This document shows positions 18,060 to 27,400 of a stretch of DNA of 64,000 bases, in pieces. The notes beneath the pieces were generated by a model. The model did no database searches. It had not been told where the DNA came from and saw only the letters and a program-made list of their open reading frames with translations. Source of the DNA: Paraburkholderia hospita (lineage in GTDB: Bacteria > Pseudomonadota > Gammaproteobacteria > Burkholderiales > Burkholderiaceae); assembly GCF_002902965.1 (NCBI RefSeq), contig NZ_CP026108.1, positions 907,217-971,216 of the forward strand, in the 5' to 3' direction. The translations under genes were made by a program, and so were the position numbers. How positions within the stretch are numbered: the first letter of the stretch is position 1; each line of letters starts with the position of its first letter.

Positions 18060-18323
18060 TCAGTCTCCGAACGGGTCACGAGGGCCGAGCGCCTCATCGA
18101 TCGCGCTTTTGGCGCGGTCCATCGCCTCGCTGACCGCTGCCGGACCCGAGTGCGGGGATTGATAGCGCTCGGGCTTGGGTACAGGAGGCGCTTCGCGGAT
18201 GTCTCCATCCCTGAGATCCCTGAGCGCGCGTTCGATCAACAACGTCACGGTCGATCCGACCGCACGATGGTCCCGGGTGCTGACGGTAATAACGAAACCT
18301 CGGTGTTCCTGTCGCTCATCCAA
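18060..18323 (-). CDS. Small hypothetical protein, paralogue of its neighbour
   Basis: About 87 residues if started at TTG 18323 behind GGGAGG. Sequence features are GFVITVSTRDHRAVGSTVTL and a charged C-terminus ending DEALGPRDPFGD. Soluble, no signal peptide or domain recognised. An ATG six bases inside the gene (18319) is out of frame, so either the start is TTG or one base is missing. Same direction and about 40 bp from the related gene downstream. Confidence 0.45.
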   Translation of the reverse strand: MDERQEHRGFVITVSTRDHRAVGSTVTLLIERALRDLRDGDIREAPPVPKPERYQSPHSGPAAVSEAMDRAKSAIDEALGPRDPFGD

Positions 18324-19039
18324 GACCTCCCGCCCTCTGAAGGAATCCTGGCATGAAGGAATGCACGATCGAACCTCACCCTGACGGGTCGACCTTCTTA
18401 TTCCAGGGACCACCTGGCACATCGTTCACCGTCGTTCCGACCTATGCACAATCAACCTCACCCACGCCTGATCAGATTGCTCGCTCCTGCGCTTCCACTA
18501 ACGCATCGAAAACAGCTGACGACCAATTTAAATGCTGCGTAACACAATCGACCTCACGGTCGCGCTCACCGCCTGCATCCAGGGGGACTCAACCTCGGAG
18601 GAAGCGGGAAGGTATCTTGACTGGACTGGGCGTCGACTACGAGACCCCGGACGCTTTGACCGACAGGCGGCAAATGCTGCGCCACTGGGGATGGCGTGGT
18701 ACGGATGGAACACTCGATAGCGGACAACAGCAACCGTCCACGCGGCGAACCCCAGCACACCCGACGCGGGACTCGCACGAGAGGTTGGCTCCTGCCGTCC
18801 GTGCTTCAAACCCTTTCGTATGGCCGTTTTCGTGGGCGCGGCCTTCTCCGGAGGGGTACAGGTCGTTGTTTCTGCGTTACCACAGCGCCAATCCCCCTGT
18901 TTTCGGGCCTCGCCCGTTGCAGATTCACATCCGTGTTGCTACGCTAGCGCCAGCCTGAGGATTTGGACCTTTGCGTATTGTCGGTGACTGCGCAAAGGCA
19001 AAGGTCTCAGGCCAACCTTTGACCAAAGACGAGGAATCC
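18324..19039. other. Region without recognisable gene
   Basis: About 700 bases with overlapping short frames on both strands and no domain. The last 20 bases hold the GAGGAA ribosome binding site of the HU-like gene. Confidence 0.35.
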
Positions 19040-19495
19040 ATGGCAACAACGAGTGCAACGAAAGCTGCAGCAAAAACGGCTCCGAAGAAGGCGGTGACTC
19101 CGGTCGAAAAGGCGAAGACGCCCCTGGTGAAGAAGGCTTCAGCCCCTGTCACGAAGAAGGCGGTCGCTGCCGCGCCGCTGAAGCCCATCAAGGATTCGTT
19201 CACGAAGGCTTCGCTCGCCATCCACCTTGCCGGGCGCGCAGGTGTCGAGCCGAAAGCCGCGAAGGCCTTGATGGCCGCACTGGAAGAAACGGTGCTTGCG
19301 TCGGTCCACAAGAAGGGCGCGAAGGAGTTCACGCTGCCGGGTCTGCTGAAGGTTGTTGCTCAGGACGTGCCGGCAAAGAAGAAACGCTTCGGCAAGGACC
19401 CGTTCACGGGTGAAGACAAGTGGTTCGCCGCGAAGCCCGCTTCGGTGCGTCTGAAAGTGCGCCCGCTGAAGAAGCTGAAGGACGCTGCGCTCTAA
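19040..19495 (+). CDS. HU-family DNA-binding protein with lysine/alanine-rich N-terminal tail
   Basis: 151 residues from ATG 19040 (GAGGAATCC upstream). Residues 1-50 are a Lys/Ala/Pro-rich, histone H1-like tail (PKKAVTPVEKAKTPLVKKAS). The rest is an HU/IHF-like module: DSFTKASLAIHLAGRAGVEP, KAAKALMAALEETVLASVHK, then FTLPGLLKVVAQ and the arm-like KPASVRLKVRPLKKLKDAAL. It should bind and bend DNA non-specifically in the nucleoid. A clear rho-independent terminator follows within 20 bp, so it is monocistronic. A longer frame starting at 18971 is less likely. Confidence 0.85.
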   Translation: MATTSATKAAAKTAPKKAVTPVEKAKTPLVKKASAPVTKKAVAAAPLKPIKDSFTKASLAIHLAGRAGVEPKAAKALMAALEETVLASVHKKGAKEFTLPGLLKVVAQDVPAKKKRFGKDPFTGEDKWFAAKPASVRLKVRPLKKLKDAAL

Positions 19496-19513
19496 ACCGG
19501 GCCGCTGGAAAGG

Positions 19514-19549
19514 AAGCCCCTTCGCGACGGAAGTCCGAGGGGCTTTTTT
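19514..19549 (+). terminator. Rho-independent terminator of the HU-like gene
   Basis: AAGCCCCT (19514-19521) pairs with AGGGGCTT (19538-19545), followed by a run of T to 19549. Confidence 0.85.
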
Positions 19550-19832
19550 GCTTCTGCCTGAGGCGCACGGGCCTTCATGCAATCTGGCCACTCAGGATGA
19601 ACCGGGCGATACCGGGAAGTACACTGGCGTGCACTGCGACGAGCAGCGCATGCGCGGAGGACCTCCTTTCGGCAACGATGGGAAGCCGGTTGGCTGTGAG
19701 CAACCTGCGCAGAGGAGCGCCGCGCCGGGAGACGGCAACTGTCGATGGCACGGGAGAACCGGTGGCGCGATGAAGCGGGCCATGTCGGTGCCGGGCCCGC
19801 GTGTTCGACGCCCATGATCTCCGCCCCCACCC

Positions 19833-20117
19833 TCAGTTGCCGGGCACACCCGATTGCGACGATCCACCAGCCGCCGGGCCGTAGCCCGTCGGCCCCGCCG
19901 CCGTGCCGTCCTGGGTGGCAATGCGTGCCTGCGCGGCACGAATGTCGTCGGGATAGTGAGGATCGCGCCTGATCGGGTTGTAGCCGGCCTGTTCGAGTTG
20001 CATCAGTTCTGCTTTCACCTGCTCACGCGTAACCGGCGAACCGGATTGCTGGGCTAGCGACACAGCCGGAGTGGCCAGCACCGATACGGCGACGGCAGCA
20101 AAGAAAAATGACTTCAT
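19833..20117 (-). CDS. DUF4148 exported protein
   Basis: 94 residues from ATG 20117, which lies 8 bases after GGAGG; the frame also opens at 20138. Signal peptide MKSFFFAAVAVSVLATPAVS then SLAQQ. The mature protein has the DUF4148 core VTREQVKAELMQLEQAGYNP. These small periplasmic proteins occur in many copies in Burkholderiaceae; their function is unknown. Isolated gene. Confidence 0.85.
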   Translation of the reverse strand: MKSFFFAAVAVSVLATPAVSLAQQSGSPVTREQVKAELMQLEQAGYNPIRRDPHYPDDIRAAQARIATQDGTAAGPTGYGPAAGGSSQSGVPGN

Positions 20118-20264
20118 GGTCATGACCTCCACGGACAAATTTTCTGTCCTCTTTCACACGCTCATTCCTGCAGAGAGCAACTAAAGTTTAGATGTTGGAG
20201 TCGATCCTGCACGTTGGACCGTCATCCCCTGTTTGCCTGATTGCAGCCCGACGGTGTGAATGTC

Positions 20265-21293
20265 ATGAAGAGAATCATTTGCGTGCTGCTTCTCGGCGCC
20301 ACGGCGCTGGCGGCACGGGCTGACGTGCCCTTCCTTTATTCCCGCAGCGCAATCGTCTATGACGTCGCGCGCGGAGAAGTCCTCCTTCAGAAGAATCCTG
20401 ACGACGTTCAGGCCATCGCGTCGCTCACCAAGCTGATGTCAGCGATGGTCGTGCTGGACGGAGCCCAGGCAATGGAAGAGACACTGACTATCGACGGCGC
20501 CGACGTCGACCGGCTCAAGCACTCGGGATCGCATATCCCGGTCGGCGCCTCGCTCGAACGGGAGGAGATGCTGCGCCTGGCGCTGATGTCGTCCGAGAAT
20601 CGCGCGGCGTCCGCGCTGTCGCGCGCATTCCCGGGCGGTCAGCCCGCGTTCATCCAGACGATGAACAAAAAGGCACGCGCGTTGCACATGGCGAGCACAC
20701 ACTTCGACGATCCGACCGGACTTTCGCCGGACAATCTGTCTACGGCGCGTGACGTGGTGAAAATGGCGGCTGCCGCGTCGCACTATCCGGTGATCGGTTC
20801 ATTTACGACGCTCCCGCGTTATGAAGAAGTCATCGGCAGCAGAACGAGGTTCTATCGCAACACCGACCCGGTCGTCCAGCAGTCCGACTGGGACGTTCAG
20901 CTCGCGAAAACCGGCGACACGCGCGAGGCTGGACGATGCATCGTGGTCGACGTCAACATGCCAGATGGCCAGTTGATCATCGCGCTGCTCGGCGCGCGCT
21001 CATCACGTGCACGCTCCACCGACCTCGTCACGATTCGCCGTTGGCTTGATGGCGACGAGACGCCCGTTGTCACGCCGCGCAGGTACTATGCAAGCACCCA
21101 GATGCATCGTCACCCTCATGCGCTCGCGCAATCTCCCCACGTCAAGGTGCGGCTTGCCTCGTACAGGACTGGATCGTTATCCGGCTCACGCCGGCCAAAC
21201 AGCAGACAACATGCCGGTTCCCATGCCCGCCATGCGCCTTTCGCCGCGACGCCGCCGGCCGTACATTTCAGGTCGTCACGGCAGGGCACCTGA
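20265..21293 (+). CDS. D-alanyl-D-alanine endopeptidase, PBP7/8 type (S11 peptidase)
   Basis: 342 residues from ATG 20265 with a signal peptide (MKRIICVLLLGATALAARA); a start at 20241 would bury it. All three penicillin-binding motifs are present: SLTKLM (SxxK), SSENRAASAL (SxN) and KTGDTREAG (KTG). It would cleave peptidoglycan cross-links in the periplasm. The C-terminal 80 residues after RRWLDGDETPVV are His/Arg/Ser-rich and unlike the usual PBP7 end, so the tail may be a frame-changed or replaced segment. Confidence 0.88.
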   Translation: MKRIICVLLLGATALAARADVPFLYSRSAIVYDVARGEVLLQKNPDDVQAIASLTKLMSAMVVLDGAQAMEETLTIDGADVDRLKHSGSHIPVGASLEREEMLRLALMSSENRAASALSRAFPGGQPAFIQTMNKKARALHMASTHFDDPTGLSPDNLSTARDVVKMAAAASHYPVIGSFTTLPRYEEVIGSRTRFYRNTDPVVQQSDWDVQLAKTGDTREAGRCIVVDVNMPDGQLIIALLGARSSRARSTDLVTIRRWLDGDETPVVTPRRYYASTQMHRHPHALAQSPHVKVRLASYRTGSLSGSRRPNSRQHAGSHARHAPFAATPPAVHFRSSRQGT

Positions 21294-21950
21294 TTGCTCG
21301 CCCGGGGGCCGGGCTGCAACTGCCGCTCTCTGCACGCGCGCCGTCAGATGTGACCTGAAGCGTCGCGCCGCGAGAGGGGCTGCCTGGGCCACAGCCGCCG
21401 CTGCGCCAAACTGGAAGGTGGTACCCGACTCGTGCAAAAAGACCCATTTCATGCATTCCTCATCAGTTTCCGATGTATTGCGCGGCGATGCGGAGACCGG
21501 CCGTAAGCTCCACAACCGCCTGGGAAAAATGCCGCCTCGTGTTTGTCGCCAGACAGCAATACATGCCAGACTCGCGCGGACGAATCCGTAGCACCGCGAA
21601 TCCGGGTGGCACGATTTACGCGTCGCCATCCTTTCCCTTTCGATCTACGTATCCCGTGGTTATCGCCAGATTGCGGGATAATTAGCTGTGCGATTCTCTG
21701 CTCTCGCATAGAATGTCATTTTTCGCCGCGACGGTCACGGCAAGCCGCTTGCCTCAAGGCAAACGCTCTTGGCGAAACACGGAGAGTTGGGATTCCTGCG
21801 GGACGCGCCGGAACCACGGGATATTTTTGAGATAGCAGGAATCGGCGTGCCTGGTGTCCGGCTACGCTGTCCCACAGACTGTCCGCGCGCCGGCATTGCA
21901 TGCCGGATGTCGACGGACAGGGACAAACTGTCAACAACGAACGAAAGACT
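21294..21950. other. Region without recognisable gene
   Basis: About 650 bases; several overlapping frames on both strands, none with a domain. The last part contains the MarR gene promoter. Confidence 0.35.
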
Positions 21951-22595
21951 ATGAGCGAAAGCGTATACGGAGAGCAGGCAACCGGGCGGGTGACCCACAC
22001 CCTGTTGCGACTCAGCACGGCGATGCGGAGCCAGGCATGGGAGTGGGCGGAAGGCGCGGGCCTGACGCCTACCCAGGGCGAAATCCTCGTGCTGCTGATG
22101 CAGCGCAAGGGGCCGATGCGTCTCGGCGAAATCGCACGCGAAACCGCGTTGACAGCCGCGACCACGAGCGATGCCGTGAGCACGCTGGAAACCAAGGGCC
22201 TCGTGGAAAAGCGCCGCGCACTCGATGACGGACGCGCACTCGCCCTGCGCCTGACGGCACGCGGGCGCACCGCCGCGAAGCGTGCCTCGCAATGGCCGGA
22301 CTTCCTCGCCAAGGCAGTCGGCACGCTGCGCGACGAAGAGCAATCGTTGTTCTATCGCACGCTGCTGAAGACCGTGCGCCAGCTCGAGGTTCAGGATCAT
22401 ATTCCGCCGCACCGGATGTGCGTGACGTGCGTGCACTTCGAACCGGGCAAGCATCCGAAGAAGACGCCGCACCACTGCGCGCTGCTCGACCTGTCGATGG
22501 CGGATACGGACCTGCGGCTGGATTGCCCGGTGCATGAGACGGCCGACACAGCGACGCAGAAAAAGACCTGGAAGATCTTCGCGCAGCGAGGCTGA
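21951..22595 (+). CDS. MarR-family regulator with Cys-rich C-terminal extension
   Basis: 214 residues from ATG 21951 (MSESVYGEQ). Residues about 15-150 are a MarR winged helix: TPTQGEILVLLMQRKGPMRL, GEIARETALTAATTSDAVST then LETKGLVEKRRALDDGRALA. The extension of about 65 residues has CVTCVHFEPGKHPKKTPHHC then LDCPVHE, that is CxxC, HHC and CPVH, which looks like a metal or redox site. The regulator probably senses oxidation, metal or phenolic compounds (inference). No target gene is adjacent on the plus strand. Confidence 0.85.
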   Translation: MSESVYGEQATGRVTHTLLRLSTAMRSQAWEWAEGAGLTPTQGEILVLLMQRKGPMRLGEIARETALTAATTSDAVSTLETKGLVEKRRALDDGRALALRLTARGRTAAKRASQWPDFLAKAVGTLRDEEQSLFYRTLLKTVRQLEVQDHIPPHRMCVTCVHFEPGKHPKKTPHHCALLDLSMADTDLRLDCPVHETADTATQKKTWKIFAQRG

Positions 22596-22715
22596 GTCCG
22601 CACTGCGAAGCCGGCCGCCGGCGGCGCGATGCGCGCTGTCCGGCCGGCCGATCTTGCGCCGTTTGCGGGTTGCGACCGCGATCCCTGGTCAACCTCGGGC
22701 AGGATGCGGTAGAAG

Positions 22716-22925
22716 AACGCGGGCACGTTGGTCAACTACGGTGCGCGGCATCGTAAGGGACTGCCGATCAGCAGCAGTATCGCCGAGTCCGCGGTAAACC
22801 AGGTCGTCAGCTACCGTATGGCCAAGAAGCGACAGATGCGGTGGACAGACGAAGGAGCGCACTGCATGGCACAGGTCAGGGTTGCGGTTTTGAACGGGGA
22901 ATTCTCGCCCCGTCGCATCTCAACG
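22716..22925 (+). pseudogene. Transposase C-terminal fragment (ISKra4-like)
   Basis: A short frame reads VNYGARHRKGLPISSSIAES, then AVNQVVSYRMAKKRQMRWTD and EGAHCMAQVRVAVLNGEFSP. This resembles the conserved end of ISKra4-type transposases (two-residue steps around ESAVNQVV and QQMRW). No start or catalytic core precedes it, so it is a relic. A fragment of the other end of such a transposase lies at 57300-57700. Confidence 0.6.
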
Positions 22926-23473
22926 TTCAAGACTGCCGACAGGGGTTATTCCAAATGCACCGCGCCAGCGTCGGCCGGCGGGCGCCGGCCAACGGACTGG
23001 ACAGACCGAGCAGCCATGCCGTAACCCATGGAATCCTGACGAAATCTACCTCCCCAACTTCTGCACGCTCTCCGCGCAGGCGAATTGACGACGTGGAAAT
23101 TGATGGCTCGCGACGCCGCCACGCCGAAGCTCGCGAGCACGTCGGCAAGCTCTTCATCCATCGTCGCGCGCAGGTAACTGGAGACAGTGTTCAGATTCCA
23201 CCACAACGTATTGAATTCGTATCATTCCGTCACCAGGAGACGACTGTCCAATGCCTTCTATGAGCATCAAATTGTCAAGGGTTTGTTTTGCAGCTTTAGA
23301 TTGATGTGTGGCTGTGTGGTTGGCGAACTGTTAGTTTAGCAAGCTGAACAGAAAAACAGCGTGTAGTCGAATACAATTGTTTCGGATACCGCATCCTGCG
23401 CAGACGTACTGGCTGTGTCAGCGAGGGCACTTGCTTATACGGATATCACCAACCCGATGGATGGACTGCGGTC
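22926..23473. other. Region without recognisable gene
   Basis: About 550 bases. The first 300 are GC-rich with competing short frames; 23240-23400 is AT-richer. Nothing can be assigned. Confidence 0.3.
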
Positions 23474-24139
23474 TTACAGCAACGCCGACAGCCGTACCAG
23501 TTCGCTTTGACGATTACATCCGGTTTTATTCAGGACCGAGGCAATCTGCTTGCGGACCGTGCCGATGGCAACGGCTAGCACAACGGCACATTCGGCCGCA
23601 TCGTGACCTGCAATCAGTTGACGGAACACCCGCCCCTCGGCAAGCGTCAGACCGAACGTCTCCCGCAGAATGGTCTCGTCCGGAACGGAAAAGATGTCTC
23701 GCCGCTCAATGCGCAAAATGGCTCTGGGACCGACGCTCATACCGACGGTATGCGGCGCCCGCGCGATGCGAATGCGGTAGGTCTCGCCCCATTTGCCCGG
23801 CAATACGGTCCACCGGGGTGTGCCATCGCCCGGAACGGCACCCACGGTTGCCAGAAAACGTTGATGCGCACTCTGGTCTGCGTGCTGCAAAGCGTTGCGC
23901 CGCACGCGAAGATGCACACCCTGCGTAAGCCATTCCCGCGTTAGCGGGGACATCAAATCAAGGCGCCCTTCCGCCGAGATGATGCAGACAGCTTCGCGTG
24001 CACTGTCCAGAACCGACTCGAGCATGTGAAATGTCTCCGGGGGCCTAAGCAGGTATTCCGATAGCGAGCCTGAACCAATGTTATGGTCTCGCAATTTCAC
24101 CTGACGGCGGGCGTGCCCATTTCGCATGCGCCGGCGCAT
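23474..24139 (-). pseudogene. LuxR-type HTH regulator, probably N-terminally truncated
   Basis: A frame of 221 codons. A sensor-like region (LLRPPETFHMLESVLDSARE, AVCIISAEGRLDLMSPLTRE) is followed by a LuxR-type helix-turn-helix (FGLTLAEGRVFRQLIAGHDA, AECAVVLAVAIGTVRKQIAS, VLNKTGCNRQSELVRLSALL). Relatives of this layout are about 370 residues, so around 150 N-terminal residues seem to be missing. The first 30 codons of the frame overlap beta-propeller relic DNA on the other strand, which marks a joint near 24080-24130. ATG 24025 is an alternative start. Confidence 0.6.
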
Positions 24140-24390
24140 TCATGTCCTGGATACGGCGAGCAACTCGAAAATCGCGCAGATTACCGAGGTGGACCGCTTC
24201 TGGGCCGATGCAGTCAGCCCCGACGGCAAGGTTCTTTCGCTACCGACCTGAACGGAGTTGCGGGCTTTGTTGATGTTATCGACACAGGCTCGAATACGGT
24301 CACGTCCCAGATTTCCGTCGACAATGCGCCGTGGTCGGTAGCGGCCAGCCCCGACGGAACACGGATATACGTCGCGGTTGACGTTGTTCA
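24126..24390 (+). pseudogene. YVTN/YncE-like beta-propeller fragment with frameshift
   Basis: Two consecutive blades: RRIHVLDTASNSKIAQITEV, then after a one-base slip near 24232-24240 (GTTCTTTCGCTACC) the other frame continues FATDLNGVAGFVDVIDTGSN and TSQISVDNAPWSVAASPDGT. The spacing of DTASN and DTGSN and of SPDG fits 40-residue propeller repeats. Start and end are missing. Confidence 0.6.
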
Positions 24391-24760
24391 GTTCGCAAAA
24401 TTCAACACGGCGCTCTATCTGGCGCCGAAACTCTCGGCCTTTGCGAGCGTTGAAACGTTTACTCTCGGTGCCCGGAGCACCGGCGTCAGTCCGACAACGC
24501 AGCCCGTCACGCTGAAAATTGGCGCGCTGAGCATCCGCTTGCCGGCTGGCTTACGTTTACCGCGGCAAGGTGACTGGCGTCAATCTGTTCGTCTCCATCA
24601 CCACCTCAGACCTACCTGTTGTTCGCGATAGGCACCGGATATACGTTCCCTGCCGCGGCGACCACCCTACCGGTTTCGCTGACCATCGGAAACAATGCCG
24701 GAATCGCAAATGTGATGCCACAGTATGTGAAGGATGCTGTCACGGGAGCCCGTGCCGACT
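24391..24760 (+). pseudogene. Frameshifted relic of an exported-type hypothetical protein
   Basis: Three short frames continue one another: FNTALYLAPKLSAFASVETF, TGVNLFVSITTSDL and YTFPAAATTLPVSLTIGNNA. They read like one secreted Thr/Ala-rich protein broken by at least two indels. No family recognised. Confidence 0.35.
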
Positions 24761-24775
24761 CGCGGCCGTACCCGG

Positions 24776-25065
24776 GGCCGCCCTCCTGGCGGCGACCTTC
24801 TTCGCCGTGGTCTTCTTGACCGCAACTTGCTTGACTGCAGCCTTCTTCGGCGCTTTCTCTGCAGTCGTAGCACCCGTCCTCGCCGCAACCCTCTAGGCGA
24901 CCGCCTTCTTCTCGCAGCCTTCTTGGCCGCAGCAGCCCTCGGCGCCCTCGCGCCCTCGTCCGCCCCTGCAATCAAGAATGCCGTCCGGTCCTTGGCATTA
25001 GCCAACGATACCGGCACGGGGCTGCGGCCACTCCGGTACCCCGTCAACTGCCACCCGTCGCCGCT
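24776..25065 (-). pseudogene. Relic of an H-NS-like protein with Lys/Ala tail
   Basis: One frame carries SLANAKDRTAFLIAGADEGA, matching the WIANVKDRSKFLIAGGAE segment of the H-NS protein at 25889-26875. A different frame downstream carries the tail (EKAPKKAAVKQVAVKKTTAK). At least one frameshift separates them and the N-terminus is missing. Confidence 0.6.
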
Positions 25066-25216
25066 GCAGGGCCGAACGGCGCCGCCCTTGGTGCGCTGTC
25101 GCCAGTAATGTCGCGTTACCAATCTCGCAAGGCCGTTTCACCTGTGTCTAGCATCCCCTCCTACACTTCGAGCCGTGGTCACTGACATTGCATTCAACGT
25201 GTGAGGAGTAGCGAAG

Positions 25217-25528
25217 ATGAACAAGAAAATTCTTGGCGCGGTCCTTGGTGTTGCGGTCTTGGCCGCATCGACCGCAGCATCGGCGCACGTGGACGTCGCC
25301 ATTGGATTGGGCGTTCCCGGGGTGGTGTATGCGCCGGCAGAGCCCGTGTACACACCCCCGCCTCCCGTGGTGTATGGTCCCGCGCCTGTCGCCGTCGCCT
25401 ATGGCGGTTACGACGACTGGCGGGCTCGCGAATGGCGCGAGCGTCGTGAGTGGCGTGAACGGGAATGGCGCCGCCAGGAATGGCGTGAGCACGAGTGGCG
25501 TGAGCGCGGTCGCTGGGGTGGCTATTGA
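25217..25528 (+). CDS. Small exported Trp/Arg-rich protein (PXPV type)
   Basis: 103 residues; GAGGAG upstream of ATG 25217. Signal peptide MNKKILGAVLGVAVLAASTA then ASAH. The mature part has a Pro-rich stretch (YAPAEPVYTPPPPVVYGPAP) and a tail of repeated EWRER/EWRRQ units. Such proteins are common in Burkholderia and have no known function. The next small exported gene follows about 50 bp downstream. Confidence 0.75.
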   Translation: MNKKILGAVLGVAVLAASTAASAHVDVAIGLGVPGVVYAPAEPVYTPPPPVVYGPAPVAVAYGGYDDWRAREWRERREWREREWRRQEWREHEWRERGRWGGY

Positions 25529-25581
25529 AGCGACGCCGGAAGCAACCTCATCCCCAAAACACAACCTCAGAGCACCTTCGA

Positions 25582-25818
25582 ATGAAAGCTAGCCCGATAA
25601 AAATAGCCCTGATTGCAACGACGCTGGCCTTGGCAACAATCGGAACGGCAAACGCTGCTGGCTGCCTCAAAGGCGCGGTCGTTGGCGGTGTGGCCGGTCA
25701 CTATGCTGGACACCATGCGGTCGTTGGTGCGGTCGGTGGCTGCATGGTCGGCAGACACCTTGCGAAGCAGCACGCTCAACAGCAAGCCGCTCAACGTCAG
25801 GCAGCACAGGCGCAATAA
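25582..25818 (+). CDS. Small glycine-zipper exported protein
   Basis: 78 residues from ATG 25582. Signal peptide (KIALIATTLALATIGTANA), then a Gly-zipper (GAVVGGVAGHYAGHHAVVGA, VGGCMVGRH) that probably inserts into a membrane, and a Gln/Ala tail (AQQQAAQRQAAQAQ). The frame is open further upstream to 25525, but the signal peptide sets the start. Function unknown; it resembles YMGG/glycine-zipper lipoprotein-like proteins without a lipobox. Confidence 0.75.
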   Translation: MKASPIKIALIATTLALATIGTANAAGCLKGAVVGGVAGHYAGHHAVVGAVGGCMVGRHLAKQHAQQQAAQRQAAQAQ

Positions 25819-25888
25819 AACGCCGTCGGCTCGGTGTACCCGATGGAACCAGAAAATCGCTCTTCCACCGGGCATCTGACAACTACGT

Positions 25889-26875
25889 TTAGGTCGTCAA
25901 CTCGGCGCCAGACTCGACTGCGGCCACCGGAGCGGGCACGGCCACGCTCTGGCGCGGCGCTTTTTTCGCCGGCACCTTCGCGCTCACGGCCTTCTTGGCA
26001 ACCACTTTCTTCACCGCAACCTTCTTCGTCGGTGCGGTCTTTGTCGCTGCGACCGTCTTGACGACGGCCTTCTTGGCAACTGCCTTTTTGGCCGAGGGCT
26101 TCGTCTCGGTCGAAGCACTCACATCGGCCGCCGCGCCGGCGCCATCAATCAGAAACGTGCTGCGGTCTTTCGCACCAGCCAACCACGCAGGCGCCGGACC
26201 ACGTCCGCTCCAGCTCGCACCCGTCTTAGGGTCGCGATATTTTGCTGGCTGCGGACCTTTCGAGTGACCCTTGCCACCAGTCGCACCGCCCGACTTCGAT
26301 ACCCCCTTCTTTGCCGCAGCCGTCGCCTTGCTCACAGTACCCGTCGTCGCAGCAACAGTCACTTCAGCGCCACCTGCAATCAGGAATTTACTGCGGTCTT
26401 TGACATTTGCAATCCAAGCCGGCGGGCGGGCGTGACCGCTCCAAGTTTCGCCGGTCTTGGGATTGATGTATTTGGGTGGCAGTTTGCCCATCGCAGCAGC
26501 CTTGACAGGCGCCTTGGCTGAAACCTTCAGTTTGCTCGCAGTCGCGCGGGTCGCATCAACCAGGAACTTCGTCCGGTCCTTGGCGTTGGCAATCCATCCA
26601 GGCGCGCGACCATGTCCCGTCCACGTCGCCCCAGTCTTCGGGTCCCGGTATTTCGCTACCGGGCTTGCTGCGTTGGCTGCGGCCTTCGCGCCCGGCTTCG
26701 GTCCGCGCTTCTTGGCACCACTGACGTACGCTTCGATGTCGGCAGTCGTCAGCCCATGTTTCTCCATGATGTCGCGAATCTTCGCCATTACGCCAGAAGA
26801 CTGTTTTGCAACCAGCGCTTCTGCCTGAGCCTGGAGCTTTGCGATTTGAGCTTGAACCTTATCAAGTGTGGTCAT
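25889..26875 (-). CDS. H-NS family nucleoid protein with three tandem DNA-binding modules
   Basis: 328 residues from ATG 26875 (MTTLDKVQAQIAKLQAQAEA). Residues 1-60 are a coiled coil for oligomerisation. Three copies of the H-NS C-terminal module follow, each of the form KYxxPKTGxxWxGxxxxPxW then a KDRxxFLI element: KYRDPKTGATWTGHGRAPGW, KYINPKTGETWSGHARPPAW and KYRDPKTGASWSGRGPAPAW, at about residues 75, 135 and 215. A Lys/Ala/Val-rich tail (VAKKAVVKTVAATKTAPTKK) closes the protein. Normal H-NS proteins have one module in about 100-135 residues. It should bind AT-rich DNA with high avidity and silence foreign genes (inference). The RBS region GAAAGAAAA is weak. Confidence 0.88.
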   Translation of the reverse strand: MTTLDKVQAQIAKLQAQAEALVAKQSSGVMAKIRDIMEKHGLTTADIEAYVSGAKKRGPKPGAKAAANAASPVAKYRDPKTGATWTGHGRAPGWIANAKDRTKFLVDATRATASKLKVSAKAPVKAAAMGKLPPKYINPKTGETWSGHARPPAWIANVKDRSKFLIAGGAEVTVAATTGTVSKATAAAKKGVSKSGGATGGKGHSKGPQPAKYRDPKTGASWSGRGPAPAWLAGAKDRSTFLIDGAGAAADVSASTETKPSAKKAVAKKAVVKTVAATKTAPTKKVAVKKVVAKKAVSAKVPAKKAPRQSVAVPAPVAAVESGAELTT

Positions 26876-27056
26876 TTTTCTTTCCCCCCGTTGGTTTGCA
26901 ATGGCCGCACTATGCCACATAACAACAGGAATAGGCTATTGAACGATAGACCATATGGGCAGCTTATCGTTGGTGTTGTTCTCTATCTAGCCGCAGAGTT
27001 TGCGTACCAGCGAGGCGCCCAGATAGGCGCAATATCGTCATAACGAGGAAACCTCA

Positions 27057-27400
27057 ATGGACGAGCGAAAGCGAGACAGCATTGTCGCTTACCTGCGCCG
27101 TAGAAAGGCGGAATTCGGAATTGAGCTGGATGACGTCGCAGCAGTAATAGCCCAAGACCAAATCCAGCAGCAGTCGGCAAAATATCGCAATGCAACAGGA
27201 GAGACGTGGTCGGGCGAGGGGGAGATGCCCCAATGGCTTAAGCAGGCCATCAGCGCGGGCCAATCAGTCGAGCATTTCGGCGTAGCCGGCGCGGCGCAAT
27301 CGGCGCCCGCTGCCGGTCCGGGAAGGTTGACTGGCGGCAAGACCCGTTTGCAGGGAGCCGACTGGCCACCGTCTCGTCTTCAATTCAGGACGGGCGCTAA
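27057..27400 (+). pseudogene. H-NS family protein with C-terminal frameshift
   Basis: ATG 27057 behind GAGGAAA. MDERKRDSIVAYLRRRKAEF starts a short coiled region, and KYRNATGETWSGEGEMPQWL is the H-NS DNA-binding module, followed by KQAISAGQSVEHF. Near 27318-27325 the frame slips. In the next frame the tail reads GKVDWRQDPFAGSRLATVSS and stops at about 27400, exactly like the intact paralogue at 32200-32523 (AVDWRDDPFAGSPLARRDGH). As written the ORF runs to 27482 with a nonsense tail. The DNA-binding part may still be made. Confidence 0.75.
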
